Positions 39,407-49,091 of a DNA stretch of 64,000 nucleotides are shown here, one piece after another (the stretch's first letter is position 1; each line of letters starts with the position of its first letter). This DNA comes from Sphingomonas sp. 35-24ZXX (GTDB taxonomy: Bacteria > Pseudomonadota > Alphaproteobacteria > Sphingomonadales > Sphingomonadaceae), in the NCBI RefSeq assembly GCF_000786215.1, contig NZ_JROG01000004.1:930001-994000 (forward strand), written 5' to 3'. The position numbers and the translations under genes are program-made. The notes under the pieces are model-generated. The model ran no database searches, was not told the origin of the DNA, and saw only the letters and a list, made by a program, of their open reading frames with translations.

Positions 39407-40734
39407 GCGGCGGTCTCGGGGGTTGGCGATGCCGAGCCGGCATAGGCGACATCGCGCTGACCATAGCGGCGCACCCGCAGATTGGCCTGCTCGCCGTGGC
39501 CTGCAAAGCCTTCGAGTGCGCACAGCCTGCTGCAATACTCGCCGATCAGGGCCGATGCGCAATCGGTGGTCACGCGCTGATAGGTGCAGGTTTTGAGGAA
39601 CTTGCCCACCCACAGCCCGCCCGTATAGCGCGCCGCCTGGCGGGTGGGCAAAGTATGGTTGGTGCCGATGACCTTGTCGCCAAAGCTGACATTGGTGCGC
39701 GCACCAAGGAACAGCGCGCCATAATTGGTCATATGGGCCAGGAAAAATTCGGGATCGGCAGTCATCACCTGCACATGCTCGGATGCGATCTCGTCAGCGA
39801 TCGCGACCATTTCGTCATTGCTTTCGGCCACGATGACCTCGCCATGGCTTTCCCAGGCCTTTCGCGCGTGCTCAGCAGTGGGCAGGATATGCAGCAGGCG
39901 CTCGATCTCGGCCATCGTGGCGCGCGCGAAGGCTTCGTTGGTGGTCAGCAATATGCCGGGGCTGTCCGGGCCGTGCTCGACCTGACCCAAGATATCGGTG
40001 GCCGCCATTTCAGGGTCGCAGCCCATTTCGTCGGCGATGATGAGCGTTTCGGTGGGGCCAGCAAACAGATCGATGCCGACCCTGCCAAACAGCTGGCGCT
40101 TGGCTTCGGCGACAAAGGCGTTGCCTGGCCCCACCAGCATGTCCACCCGGTCGATCGTCTGCGTGCCGATGGCCATTGCGCCAATCGCCTGGATGCCGCC
40201 CAGTGCATAGATGGCATCCGCGCCTGCCATGGCCTGCGCAGCGACGATCGCGCGCGCAGGCTTGCCCTGGAACGGCGGCGCGCAGGTGACGACCCGGGCG
40301 ACGCCGGCAACCTTGGCGGTGATCACCGACATATGCGCCGAGGCGAGCAGCGGATATTTGCCGCCAGGCACGTAACAGCCGGCCGAATTGAGCGGGATGT
40401 TCTTGTGGCCCAGTACCACGCCGGGCATCGTTTCCACCTCGACGTCGGTCATGCTGGCGCGCTGAATCCGCGCGAAATTGCGGACCTGCGTCTGCGCAAA
40501 CTCGATGTCCTTGCGCTCCTGCGGGCTCAGGCTGTCGACGCAGGCGTCGATTTCGGCCTGGCTCAGGCGATAGTCGTCACGGTCCCAGCCGTCGAACCTG
40601 ATCGACATCTCGCGCACTGCAGCATCGCCGCGGCTTTCGATATCGGCCAAGGCCGCTTCGACAACGTCGCGGACGTTGCGGTCGTTCGATGCCCGGTCCG
40701 CCTGGGCCGTGCTGCGCTTGAGCCAGATGGCCAT
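39403..40734 (-). CDS. HisD/HpsN-family dehydrogenase (not biosynthetic HisD)
   Basis: The 443-residue protein is clearly in the histidinol dehydrogenase family: [64 protein letters not shown] with a zinc-ligand His, and [20 protein letters not shown]. The NHTLPT and context in a catabolic operon, away from his genes, point to the subgroup that oxidises non-histidinol alcohols to acids, such as HpsN for sulfopropanediol. The actual substrate is unknown. Its ATG is 1 base into the cysteine-hydrolase stop (TGATG), and it overlaps the SDR. Confidence 0.88.
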   Translation of the reverse strand: MAIWLKRSTAQADRASNDRNVRDVVEAALADIESRGDAAVREMSIRFDGWDRDDYRLSQAEIDACVDSLSPQERKDIEFAQTQVRNFARIQRASMTDVEVETMPGVVLGHKNIPLNSAGCYVPGGKYPLLASAHMSVITAKVAGVARVVTCAPPFQGKPARAIVAAQAMAGADAIYALGGIQAIGAMAIGTQTIDRVDMLVGPGNAFVAEAKRQLFGRVGIDLFAGPTETLIIADEMGCDPEMAATDILGQVEHGPDSPGILLTTNEAFARATMAEIERLLHILPTAEHARKAWESHGEVIVAESNDEMVAIADEIASEHVQVMTADPEFFLAHMTNYGALFLGARTNVSFGDKVIGTNHTLPTRQAARYTGGLWVGKFLKTCTYQRVTTDCASALIGEYCSRLCALEGFAGHGEQANLRVRRYGQRDVAYAGSASPTPETAA

Positions 40735-41390
40735 CAGCGTGTCTCCTCATGTTGGGATTGAATGGCGCGCAAGTGCGCCAGCGCGTCGTCGCACCCGATG
40801 ACTTCGCCGATCTTTGCCTGGATATCGAACAGGTTGGCCTGCTGGACCGCGCTATCGCGGTCGCCGCTCGCCTCTCTGACAACGAATGGTGCAAAGCCGT
40901 GGCACAGGGCGTCGAGCGCGGTCGCGCGAACACAGCCAGACGTCGAATAGCCGGTGATCAGCAGCGTATCGACCCCGGCAGCCACCAGCATCCCGGCAAG
41001 TGGGGTGCCGAAGAAGGCCGACGGATATTGCTTCGAGACGACGATCTCGCTCGGCAGCGGCTGCAACGTGTCGGGAAACGCGCCCAGCGGTGAACCCTGT
41101 TCGAAGGCCTGGAGCGCGGGCACCTTGCGATAGAACATGCCGCCGCTGAAGCCGCCCGGTTCGTAGACGACATTGGTGAAGATGACGGGAACGGACGCGG
41201 CGCGGGCCGCGGCCAGCAGCCGCTCGTTGGCCGCCAATTCGGCTTCTACACCAGCATACAGCGGCGAATCCTTGGCGAGATAGGCCATTACCACATCGAC
41301 GATCAGCAGGGCCGGACGCGATCCAAACGCCAGCGATCCGCCGAAACCCGCGGCTGCATAGTCGTCTTCGCGGCGGTGTTGCTCAGGCAT
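40734..41390 (-). CDS. Isochorismatase-family cysteine hydrolase
   Basis: The 218-residue protein has the Asp-Lys-Cys triad: Asp in [11 protein letters not shown], Lys in [11 protein letters not shown], Cys in [16 protein letters not shown], with the family cis-peptide region before the Cys. Relatives include N-carbamoylsarcosine amidase, maleamate amidase and ureidoacrylate amidase, so a C-N (amide or carbamoyl) bond is the likely target. It overlaps the lyase gene by 8 bp and hisD-like by 1. Confidence 0.9.
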   Translation of the reverse strand: MPEQHRREDDYAAAGFGGSLAFGSRPALLIVDVVMAYLAKDSPLYAGVEAELAANERLLAAARAASVPVIFTNVVYEPGGFSGGMFYRKVPALQAFEQGSPLGAFPDTLQPLPSEIVVSKQYPSAFFGTPLAGMLVAAGVDTLLITGYSTSGCVRATALDALCHGFAPFVVREASGDRDSAVQQANLFDIQAKIGEVIGCDDALAHLRAIQSQHEETR

Positions 41391-42267
41391 CGTATCGGGC
41401 TCCCAGTTCGATCAGCGCTGCGGCACCGGTCAGGCGGTTCATGTCGTCAAGCCTCGCCAGCCGATCGGACATTGCGCGCGTCGAGCGGTCTGCACGCAGC
41501 GTCGCCAGCCAGCCGGGCGCGTGGTGGACGAAGCCGTGCATCAGCAGCAGCGGATGAAGCGCGATCGCAAAGCCCAGCCGCTCGAGTTCCGCGCCGTCGT
41601 CGGTGGGGGTGACCCCGCCTTCGACCAGATTGTGGATCAGCGGAACGCGCGCCGAAAACCGGTCCGCCACGCGTACCAACTCTTCGGAACTGCGCGGGCC
41701 TTCCACAAAGATCGCATCTGCGCCGGCTTCGAGAAACGCCTCGGCGCGATCGAGCGCAGCGTCGATGCCCTCACATGCCACCGCGTCTGTGCGCGCAAAG
41801 ACCAGCATGTCCTCGCGCGCATCAAGCGCTGCCTTCACCCTGCCGACGGCCTCTGTCAAAGGCACCACCGTCTTGCCGGCCATATGGCCGCAGCGCTTGG
41901 GGAATCCCTGGTCCTCGATCTGGATGGCGCTGGCACCGGCGCGCTCGAAGCCGCGTACGGTGCGCTGCAGGTTGATGGCATTGCCGAATCCGGTGTCGCC
42001 ATCGACGATCAGCGGCAGCTCAATGCGGTCGCGGATCTGCATCACCGCATCGGTGGCCTCGCTGGCGGTAATCAGCCCCATATCGGGCCGGCCCAGCCGG
42101 GCCATCGCGAGGCCGCCGCCAGTCAGAAAGGCCGCCTCGAAGCCCGCCTGCTCGACGAGCAGCGCGCTCAGCCCGTCCCAGCAACCCGGAACGCTGATCA
42201 GCGCTCGCGGTCCGTCCCGATTCGGCGACAGCAGCCCGCAGAGTGCTGCGATATGGCCTGCCGTCAT
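41383..42267 (-). CDS. PEP mutase/isocitrate lyase-superfamily lyase
   Basis: The 294-residue protein has VDGDTGFGNAINLQRTV and the signature EDQGFPKRCGHMAGK (KRCGH with the catalytic Cys), then FARTDAVACEGIDAALDRAE. The superfamily contains methylisocitrate lyase, 2,3-dimethylmalate lyase, oxaloacetate decarboxylase and PEP mutase. The KRCGH form suits a C-C lyase making pyruvate or glyoxylate and a second product. In this operon it could release central metabolites at the end of the path. Overlaps both neighbours. Confidence 0.9.
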   Translation of the reverse strand: MTAGHIAALCGLLSPNRDGPRALISVPGCWDGLSALLVEQAGFEAAFLTGGGLAMARLGRPDMGLITASEATDAVMQIRDRIELPLIVDGDTGFGNAINLQRTVRGFERAGASAIQIEDQGFPKRCGHMAGKTVVPLTEAVGRVKAALDAREDMLVFARTDAVACEGIDAALDRAEAFLEAGADAIFVEGPRSSEELVRVADRFSARVPLIHNLVEGGVTPTDDGAELERLGFAIALHPLLLMHGFVHHAPGWLATLRADRSTRAMSDRLARLDDMNRLTGAAALIELGARYDA

Positions 42268-43178
42268 CCCAGCTGGCCGGGAATGTGCGATTCATGGTTG
42301 GCGAGATACCAGTCGGCAATCTCTTCGCGCGTTGCCCACCAGACCCCCGGGAGCGACTTGGCATGGGTGATGAATTCCCGCAGCGCCCGGACCCGGTGCG
42401 CGCGCCCGGAGACATGCGGGTGCAACCCAACATTCATGATCCGTCCGGTCGCCGCACCTTCCTCGTACAGCACGTCAAGCTCTTCGATCAGCGCGTCCCG
42501 GAACTGGTCGGTGGTGAAGTTCTTGCGGGTGATGAACGTGAAGTCGTTGATCTCGTTCGAATAGGGGGTGGAGACGATCGGGCCATGCGGCGTCCTGAGC
42601 AGAAAGGGCTGATCGTCGTTCATGATGTCGCAGTAAAAGGTGCAGCCATATTCGGCGAGAATATCAGCCGTCTGCAGCGTGCCGCGCAGCGACGAACTCA
42701 GCCATCCCTTGGCCTTGCGGCCGGTAAACTTCTCATACTGCTCCAGCGAGCGAAGGATCACGTCGCGCTCCTTGGCCGGTTCGTGTGCGAAATTGGTCAG
42801 CAGCTCGCCCTGTTCCCAATTGTGCGCCAGCAATTCCCAACCGCGCTCGATCACCGCATCGGTCATGGCCTTGCGACGTTCGAACGTGACCGCATTGGTG
42901 GTGCAACTGGCAGGTACGCCGAGCTGATCGAAAAGGTCGAACAGGCGCCAGATGCCGACTCGCTGGCCATATTCGCGCCAGGTATAGTTCGGAAAATCGG
43001 GGGTGTTGCCCGGCAGGATGTCCGGTAGGATCGCCGGCCCGCCCGCATAATAGGGCTTGTCGGTGTCCTTGGTGAGATCCCAGGTTTCCAGGTTGAATGT
43101 CAGGATAAGCGCGACGCGTGCGCCGTTGGGCCAGCGCAGCGGCTTGCGATCGGGCAGCGGCACATAATCATAGTCCAT
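42264..43178 (-). CDS. Polysaccharide deacetylase/PuuE-like amidase
   Basis: From the ATG at 43178 (MDYDYVPLPDRKPLRWPNGA; GGAG six bases before), 304 residues. It has the NodB-homology fold with LTFNLETWD, ASCTTNAVTFERRKAMTDAV, AHNWEQGELL, KGWLSSSLRGT and MNVGLHPHVSGR (HPH). The nearest functional relatives are PuuE allantoinase-like and other C-N hydrolases rather than sugar deacetylases. It is the first gene of the six-gene overlapping operon, 90 bp after the IclR gene. Confidence 0.88.
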   Translation of the reverse strand: MDYDYVPLPDRKPLRWPNGARVALILTFNLETWDLTKDTDKPYYAGGPAILPDILPGNTPDFPNYTWREYGQRVGIWRLFDLFDQLGVPASCTTNAVTFERRKAMTDAVIERGWELLAHNWEQGELLTNFAHEPAKERDVILRSLEQYEKFTGRKAKGWLSSSLRGTLQTADILAEYGCTFYCDIMNDDQPFLLRTPHGPIVSTPYSNEINDFTFITRKNFTTDQFRDALIEELDVLYEEGAATGRIMNVGLHPHVSGRAHRVRALREFITHAKSLPGVWWATREEIADWYLANHESHIPGQLG

Positions 43179-43268
43179 GGATGGTCTCCGGTGATGCGGA
43201 TTTCGGAGCATGTCCCCCTGAAGCGGCGCGTGGGGCAAACCTCAAGCCGCTGTTTGTTCGCCAGGCGG

Positions 43269-44174
43269 TCAACCGTCAGCCCGCGCGTCGAGGTCCGCCT
43301 CGATGCTTTTGGCGCATCTCTGTAGCGGAGGAAGCAGGTCCTTGGTCGCATTGGTGACAGCCACCGCCGCGGCGAAAAACGCCACGCTCAACGTCGCCTC
43401 GATCCTGCCATTGCGCATCAGCGGCACGGCAATTGACGAGGTCTTGCCGGGATTGCGCGTGAACTGGTTGTAGCTGCGTGCCGAATAGCCGTCTTTCCTG
43501 ACCGTCGACAGCAGACCGCCGCTGGTCAGCAATTGCAGCATATGGTGCGTGTCATCATCGGCAGTCGGAGCGATGTGGCTGAGGATGGTCTGACGCTCGC
43601 TCTCTTCGCAAAAGGCGAGATAGACGATCCCCGAGGCGCATTCCAGGATCGGCATCGCAAACCCGGGATGATATTCGTTGAAAGTCAGCGATGTCAGCGA
43701 ATGCGTCGAATCGCGCAACACCATCGTGCTGCCGACATGGGTGGAGATGGTGACCGGCCAGCCGATGTCGCGCGTAAGTTGCGCGATATGAGGCCGTGCA
43801 AGCTGCAGCAGGACGCTGTGCCCGGTAAAGCCATGCGACAGGCTCTGGACCATCGCCGTGGGCCGATAGCGCTTGCGGCCCCGTTCGCGTTCCACGAGCT
43901 GTTCGAACACCAGCGTCTGCACGATCCGGCAGGCGGTAGGATATGGCACCTTCGAAGCCTGGGCGATTTCCATCATGTTGAGCGACCCGCCGCGGTTGAT
44001 CGCCTGCAGCACCGCGATCGCCCGGCTGATCGAGCGGATCGGGATGCCGCGATCGAGCGGATCGGCCTTGTCGAAGGCCTCCGCGCCATCTGCCATGAGG
44101 AAGGAAGCATCCGACTCGGCCAAGCCGGGTTTCGATCGCCTGTCGGTCAATGGGATGATGGTGGTTGCGGCCAT
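43269..44174 (-). CDS. IclR-family transcriptional regulator
   Basis: The start is the ATG at 44174 (AAGGAA seven bases upstream); 301 residues. RSISRAIAVLQAINRGGSLN and MMEIAQASKVPYPTACRIVQ are the winged helix, and the C-terminal effector domain includes TISTHVGSTMVLRDSTHSLT and ARSYNQFTRNPGKTSSIAVP. Its long N-terminal tail precedes the helix-turn-helix. It lies upstream of the six-gene operon on the same strand and divergent from a secreted hydrolase, so it probably controls both. The ligand is likely an intermediate of the pathway. Confidence 0.92.
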   Translation of the reverse strand: MAATTIIPLTDRRSKPGLAESDASFLMADGAEAFDKADPLDRGIPIRSISRAIAVLQAINRGGSLNMMEIAQASKVPYPTACRIVQTLVFEQLVERERGRKRYRPTAMVQSLSHGFTGHSVLLQLARPHIAQLTRDIGWPVTISTHVGSTMVLRDSTHSLTSLTFNEYHPGFAMPILECASGIVYLAFCEESERQTILSHIAPTADDDTHHMLQLLTSGGLLSTVRKDGYSARSYNQFTRNPGKTSSIAVPLMRNGRIEATLSVAFFAAAVAVTNATKDLLPPLQRCAKSIEADLDARADG

Positions 44175-44218
44175 GTGCGATTCCTTGAAGCTAGCAAGAT
44201 ACATTAGCGCAAGCGGGA

Positions 44219-45211
44219 ATGGGTTCAATGTTGATACAATATCGCTGGCTTCAGACCTTGCTCGTCGCCGTGGCGCTGGTTCTGCCTGCTGCGGCTTCCA
44301 AGGCTGGCGCGGAGGCGAGCGCGCCGGCCTCCAGCCAGCCCCAGGACGCTGGACCGACGCTGATCACCATCGATCCAGTCGGGGTGGGGCAGGGCGATGG
44401 CCAGCCGATGAATCTGCGCATCACCGCCCCCCAGCAGGGCGGAAACCTGGGCGTGATCGTGCTGTCGCACGGCAATCAGCTGTCGCGATCCGATTACGGC
44501 CCCCTGGTGCGCCATCTGGCTGCGCACGGCTATGTCGTGCTGCAGCCCGATCATCCCGACGCTTCGGTCGACGGACTGATGCCCGCGGGTGAGCAGCCGG
44601 CCGATAGCTGGCTGGTCCGCGTCCGCCAGCTCGCCTGGCTCGGGCAGAACATCCGTGCCATCGTCGATGCGGTTCCACTTCTGAAGGGCAGGGTTGATCC
44701 GGCACGCATCGCGGTAATCGGCCACAGCTTTGGCGGGCATAGCGCCGCACTGGTGATGGGGGCGCGGTCCGGCGGCCAGGATCGGTCGTTCGACGTGCCC
44801 GGCTATCGCGCTGCGGTCCTGCTGGCTCCGCCGGGCAATTTCGACGGACTGACCCAAGCCTGGAAGCTCCGCGCGCCGTATCTCGCGATGGACTGGAGCA
44901 CGATGCGAGGTCCGGTCCTGACGGTCAACGGCAGCATGGACATGACCCCGCTGACCGAACAGGGCGCGGACTGGCACAACGATGTCTGGCGGGGGTCGTC
45001 GTCCGGCGGGGCCATGTGCCTGATGACGGTCGAGGGTGCGGGCCATTATCTTGGCGGCATCGACAGCTTCCTGCGCCCACCCTTCGGCGATGCGAGCGCC
45101 GGTCGGCGGGCGGCGCTCTTTGGTACGGTGGTCGAATTTCTCGATTCCGCGCTGTCGCCGCAGCGCGGCCGGGACTTCATGGCACGGCGCGAAGATCTGT
45201 CCTGCAAGTGA
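44219..45211 (+). CDS. Exported alpha/beta hydrolase
   Basis: The 330-residue protein has a Sec signal peptide (WLQTLLVAVALVLPAAASKAGA). An internal ATG at 44228 is an equally possible start. The chlorophyllase/dienelactone-type core reads GVIVLSHGNQLSRSDYGPLV, nucleophile IGHSFGGHSAAL, then VLTVNGSMDMTPL and GAGHYLGG with the His. It probably acts in the periplasm on esters or lactones. It is divergent from the IclR gene; 44 bp separate the two. Confidence 0.88.
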   Translation: MGSMLIQYRWLQTLLVAVALVLPAAASKAGAEASAPASSQPQDAGPTLITIDPVGVGQGDGQPMNLRITAPQQGGNLGVIVLSHGNQLSRSDYGPLVRHLAAHGYVVLQPDHPDASVDGLMPAGEQPADSWLVRVRQLAWLGQNIRAIVDAVPLLKGRVDPARIAVIGHSFGGHSAALVMGARSGGQDRSFDVPGYRAAVLLAPPGNFDGLTQAWKLRAPYLAMDWSTMRGPVLTVNGSMDMTPLTEQGADWHNDVWRGSSSGGAMCLMTVEGAGHYLGGIDSFLRPPFGDASAGRRAALFGTVVEFLDSALSPQRGRDFMARREDLSCK

Positions 45212-45249
45212 ACTCGCGGGCTTGCGGTGATCGCCTGGCACCGCAGCCG

Positions 45250-45516
45250 TCACCCCGCGCGCAAGGCGGTCAGGACATTGTCGATCAACAGCTGACGCCG
45301 CTCAGCCAGTTGCGCGCGCAAAGCGTCATTCGGGGTGTAACTGTCGATCCTGGCGGTATCGATGCCCGCTTCGGCAAGCACCGCCTCGAGCACGGCCTGC
45401 CGGTCGGTGAGCACCCACAGCTCGCGCGTCAGCGCCAGGATCGCCTCTCCGAGGTCATCAATCCTGTCATCGGTCAAAATGCGTCGTTCGGCCGTGGTGT
45501 CGCGCCCACCGGTCAT
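45250..45516 (-). CDS. Small helical partner protein, module copy 1
   Basis: An 88-residue protein overlapping the methyltransferase stop (ATGA). The central LTRELWVLTDRQAVLEAVLA followed by IDSYTPNDALRAQLAERRQL matches, position for position, segments of the proteins at 62859-63185 (LTSEVWIMRDRQIVTEYLLA, IDNFTPPAELAAAITAERDR) and, less closely, 52398-52706. I read a helical hairpin, a turn with D-x-F/Y-x-P, and a last helix. No known family. Its constant pairing with a methyltransferase suggests a subunit or stabiliser. Confidence 0.78.
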   Translation of the reverse strand: MTGGRDTTAERRILTDDRIDDLGEAILALTRELWVLTDRQAVLEAVLAEAGIDTARIDSYTPNDALRAQLAERRQLLIDNVLTALRAG

Positions 45517-46556
45517 GCCGGCTTCCTTCCGTAGATGATGTAAGGATCGCGCCCGGGATGCGGCTGATAGCCGCGCACGTCGACGAATCCGGCCGCGCGG
45601 GCCAGGGGTTCGAGGTCGAGCTTGGCAGTGGCGCGCCAGAAGGGTTCGCCGCCCCATTTTGCGGTCCAGTCGAACCGCCATGCGGTCAACCTGTCGAGGC
45701 TGCCGGTGCGGGCAACGTCGGCCATCACCATGTCGCCGCCCGGCGCGAGCACCCGATAGGCTTCCGCGAAAATGGCGGCGATGGCCTTGGGAGGCATCTC
45801 GTGGTGAATGGCGTAGGCCGTGACAAGATCGAAGCTGCCATCGGCAAACATCGGCATGTCCTCGCCGATCCCGACATGCAGATCCCAGGCATGGCCGCCC
45901 TCGTTGCCCACCCGCTGTGCCTGTTCGAGCATCCGCAGCGACGGGTCGACCCCACTGATTGTGGCGTTGGGAAACACCTCTGCAATGGCAGAGGTATGGT
46001 GCCCCGATGAGGTCCCGATCTCCAGGATGCGCGCATAGTCGTCGCGTGGCAGGTCGCGCAGGATGAGCCGACGGTTGCCGTAGATATCGCCGGGGAATAT
46101 CTGCGAGACATATTTCTTGTGGACCAGCTCTCCATGTATGAAGCCGTTGTAATCACTTGCATCCCAGCCGCCGCGCGTGCGGTGGAACCAGATTTCCGAC
46201 CAGTATTTCGGCGGATCGAAAGCATGCACGGTGAGCCGCGTGGCACCCTCGCGCAGCCGTTCGAGCAACGGTGTCAGATCGGGGCGAATTTCCTCGAACG
46301 CTTGCTCTGCGGCGCGTCCGTGCTGCTTGGCGCACCATTCGCCCAGCAGGGCCCGTGCCTGGAAGACCGGCGAGCCGGCTAAGGCGGTGTCGATCACCCG
46401 GTGGCGTTCGTCCATGTCGTCGGGCAGGGTGGCTCTGTCGATACCCGCCGCTGCAAGGTCGAGCTCGATCTGCTGCTGCAGACGGGAGGCGGTCTGTCGC
46501 GCAGACACCTCGAAATCCATCAGGGACCTGCCCCTTTGCTTCAGTTCGAATTGCAT
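45513..46556 (-). CDS. Class I SAM-dependent methyltransferase, module copy 1
   Basis: The ATG at 46556 (MQFELKQRGRSLMDFEVS) gives 347 residues; GGAC-type SD upstream. Residues 1-150 are an N-terminal domain ending PKYWSEIWFHRTRGGWDASDY. The Rossmann methyltransferase follows: ILEIGTSSGHHTSAIAEVFP (motif I), GVDPSLRMLEQA, DGSFDLVTAYAIHHEMPPKA and EAYRVLAPGGDMVMADV. The PKYW..GGWD block recurs in the copy at 63182-64000. The acceptor is unknown. Divergent from the TonB receptor. Confidence 0.9.
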   Translation of the reverse strand: MQFELKQRGRSLMDFEVSARQTASRLQQQIELDLAAAGIDRATLPDDMDERHRVIDTALAGSPVFQARALLGEWCAKQHGRAAEQAFEEIRPDLTPLLERLREGATRLTVHAFDPPKYWSEIWFHRTRGGWDASDYNGFIHGELVHKKYVSQIFPGDIYGNRRLILRDLPRDDYARILEIGTSSGHHTSAIAEVFPNATISGVDPSLRMLEQAQRVGNEGGHAWDLHVGIGEDMPMFADGSFDLVTAYAIHHEMPPKAIAAIFAEAYRVLAPGGDMVMADVARTGSLDRLTAWRFDWTAKWGGEPFWRATAKLDLEPLARAAGFVDVRGYQPHPGRDPYIIYGRKPA

Positions 46557-46628
46557 GGATGAACGTCCTTTCCAGCGGGAAGATGCTCCCAAATGCTATT
46601 GCGACAAATCATCGCGGTGAATTTTCTC

Positions 46629-46649
46629 GCACTGCGATCAGGGCAGTGC
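46629..46649. promoter_or_regulatory. Inverted repeat between methyltransferase and TonB receptor genes
   Basis: GCACTGC and GCAGTGC are perfect 7-base arms with a 7-base spacer, in the 205-bp gap between divergent starts. A possible operator that serves both genes. Confidence 0.4.
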
Positions 46650-46761
46650 ATTGGCATTCTGTGCAGCGCGACGCTGTGACAGTTTTGTGATCGACCAAGG
46701 GCGATGGTCAAGGGAGCAGTATCGGCAAACGCCGATGCGACGAGATAGGGCGGACAGATTC

Positions 46762-49023
46762 ATGAAGACATTCCTGTTTACAACTGCACTGGCCAGTGGC
46801 GTTATTCTGGCCGGGCCGGCGTTTGCGCAGACCGCGGTCGCGCAGCCAGCAGACAATGCTCAGGACGATGCAACGGCGAGCGCGCCGAACGGCAATGAAA
46901 TCATCGTGACGGCCCGCAAGCGCTCTGAGTCGCTGCAGGAAATTCCCGCTGCCGTCAGCGCCGTCACGCAGGAAACGCTCACCCGTGCCGGTGCGAGCGA
47001 TCTGGCAGACGTCGCGCGTCTCACCCCTGGCCTCACGTTCAATGCAGGCAATGGCGGTGGTCTTGCCGCACCGACGCTGCGCGGCGTCACCAATATCACG
47101 ATCACGACCTTCGACAACAATGTCGGCGTGTTCCTGGATGGCGTCTATTTGTCCGCCAAGTCGAACCTCGATATCGATCTGTTCAACCTGGCGCGGGTCG
47201 AGGTGATCAAGGGGCCGCAAAGCGCGCTGTATGGCAACAACGCCTTTGCCGGCGCCGTGAACTATGTGCTCGATACTCCGACGACCTATCTCAGCGGACG
47301 TGCGCGTGCGACGGTGGGCACCGATGGTCTGCGCGAGATTTCGGGCAAGATCGCGCTGCCGATCACGGATTGGCTCAGCATGATGGCGGTGGGCACCTAT
47401 TCGCATTTCGGCGGCACGATCGCGAATGTGAACGGCCCGACGCTGGGTGGATGGGATCACAAATGGTCGGGGTCGGGCATGCTCGACTTCCATCCCGAAG
47501 GCGCGTTTAGCGCGTCGCTGTTCTATTATCACTATGAAGACCGGCTCGATGGCGGCGCTAACTTCATCTTCACCAACAATTGCGGTGGCACGATCGCACC
47601 CATCATCGCCAACAACCGGGGCGGCAGCAACCGGCGCTTTGCTTGCGGGACGCTCCAGTCTCCGGGGGCGGTGAATGTCGATGCGGCTTCGTTCTCCGAG
47701 CGCCAGTCGGACATCGCGATCGGCAAGATGGCGCTCGAGCTCGGCAATGTCACGCTGCGCGGAACCGGCTCCTACGCCAAATACGATACGTTCGTGCTGC
47801 AGGACCAGGTGCTCAACAGCCAAGGGGGCAATGTTGCCACCGCCGCGCGGCGTTTCACACGTCCGTTCGTCGGCCCGGTTCGCGAGTGGTCGGGCGAACT
47901 GCGGCTCGAATCCTATGGCAACAGCGTGTTCGACTGGGCCTTCGGCGGCTATTATTATGACCGCGATGCCAGCCAGATCACCGTGGTGGGCCTCGGTCCG
48001 ACGCAGACTGCCCGTTCGCTCGATCTCGACAATAACGAGAACACAGTGATGAAATCGGTGTTCGCGCTGGCGACCGTGAAGCTCACGCCCGATCTCGAGA
48101 TCGAGGGCCAGGGCCGCTATACCTGGGAAGACAAGGATTCGATCCTGGTCAACAACCTGACGGGGCTGGTACGCGCGCCGGAAGCCAGCTTTTCCTATGG
48201 CACGTACAGGGTCACCGCGAACTGGAAATGGGCGACCGACAAGTTGCTCTATGGCGTCCTGGCCAGCGGCACAAAATCGGGTGGCTTCAACAACACTTCG
48301 GTCCTGACAGAGCAGTCGTTCGGACCCGAAAAGAACACCACCTTCGAGATCGGCAGCAAGAATTCGTTCCTGGACGGCCGGGTGTCGATCAACGCCAGCG
48401 CCTATTACATCGACTGGACCGAATTGCAGCTCTCGGTGCCGTCGTCGGTCGCAGGGCAGACCAATCCTGTGACCAATATTGGCTCGGCATCGGTCAAGGG
48501 CTTCGAAGTGTCGATGGCGCTCAAGCCGTCCTCGGTCTGGGATCTCGATTTCGGTTATAGCTACACCGATCCCAAATGGGATGAGGGCACTGTCGATTTC
48601 AGTTCGTCGCGCATCTGCCCGACCGCAGCGGACTGCAACTTGGTCGCGCTGAATGGCGGAATCGATATTGGCGGGTTCCAGATTCCGCGGACCTCGCGTC
48701 ATCAGCTGGCGGGCTCCACCACCTACACGATCCCGCTGCAGGACGATTCCTCGATCTATCTGCGCGCCGATGTTTCGTATCGGTCGGAACAACCGACCAA
48801 CGCCATCGCGTTGCAGGAGGTGCCCGCCCAGACGCTGGTCAACGCACGGATTGGATGGCTTAGCGAGAAGTTCGAAGTCTCGGTCTTTGCGCGCAACCTG
48901 TTCGACAAGAAGTACATCCTCTCATCGATCAACGAGCCTGAATTCTTTCCCTCAACGACGTTCACGACAGGCTTTGTTGGCAACGGACGGATCATTGGTA
49001 TCAGCCTCGAGGGGCGTTACTGA
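46762..49023 (+). CDS. TonB-dependent outer-membrane receptor
   Basis: The 753-residue protein has a signal peptide (MKTFLFTTALASGVILAGPA, cleaved after AFAQ), a TonB-box/plug region (EIIVTARKRSESLQEIPAAV, then LADVARLTPGLTF, VEVIKGPQSALYG) and a 22-strand-type barrel ending ISLEGRY with a C-terminal aromatic. It is the sphingomonad type for organic substrates rather than siderophores. It stands at the head of a plus-strand run with a GPH transporter and secreted hydrolases, so it probably imports the cluster's substrate. The frame is open upstream but the signal peptide fixes the start at 46762. Confidence 0.95.
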   Translation: MKTFLFTTALASGVILAGPAFAQTAVAQPADNAQDDATASAPNGNEIIVTARKRSESLQEIPAAVSAVTQETLTRAGASDLADVARLTPGLTFNAGNGGGLAAPTLRGVTNITITTFDNNVGVFLDGVYLSAKSNLDIDLFNLARVEVIKGPQSALYGNNAFAGAVNYVLDTPTTYLSGRARATVGTDGLREISGKIALPITDWLSMMAVGTYSHFGGTIANVNGPTLGGWDHKWSGSGMLDFHPEGAFSASLFYYHYEDRLDGGANFIFTNNCGGTIAPIIANNRGGSNRRFACGTLQSPGAVNVDAASFSERQSDIAIGKMALELGNVTLRGTGSYAKYDTFVLQDQVLNSQGGNVATAARRFTRPFVGPVREWSGELRLESYGNSVFDWAFGGYYYDRDASQITVVGLGPTQTARSLDLDNNENTVMKSVFALATVKLTPDLEIEGQGRYTWEDKDSILVNNLTGLVRAPEASFSYGTYRVTANWKWATDKLLYGVLASGTKSGGFNNTSVLTEQSFGPEKNTTFEIGSKNSFLDGRVSINASAYYIDWTELQLSVPSSVAGQTNPVTNIGSASVKGFEVSMALKPSSVWDLDFGYSYTDPKWDEGTVDFSSSRICPTAADCNLVALNGGIDIGGFQIPRTSRHQLAGSTTYTIPLQDDSSIYLRADVSYRSEQPTNAIALQEVPAQTLVNARIGWLSEKFEVSVFARNLFDKKYILSSINEPEFFPSTTFTTGFVGNGRIIGISLEGRY

Positions 49024-49091
49024 TTGCACTAAGGCCTGATGCCGTCGCATGTCGTGGCGGAACCTCCATTCTTGACAAGGTCATAGAGCTC

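Noticed and set aside
39403-40734. Biosynthetic histidinol dehydrogenase (hisD)
   Set aside because: Family membership is clear, but the gene overlaps catabolic genes and no other his gene is near; a catabolic HpsN-like role is more likely.
46708-48792. Long (694-codon) minus-strand open frame opposite the TonB receptor
   Set aside because: It is the antisense of a clear TonB-dependent receptor with signal peptide and barrel; high GC keeps the opposite frame open and the translation has no family character.
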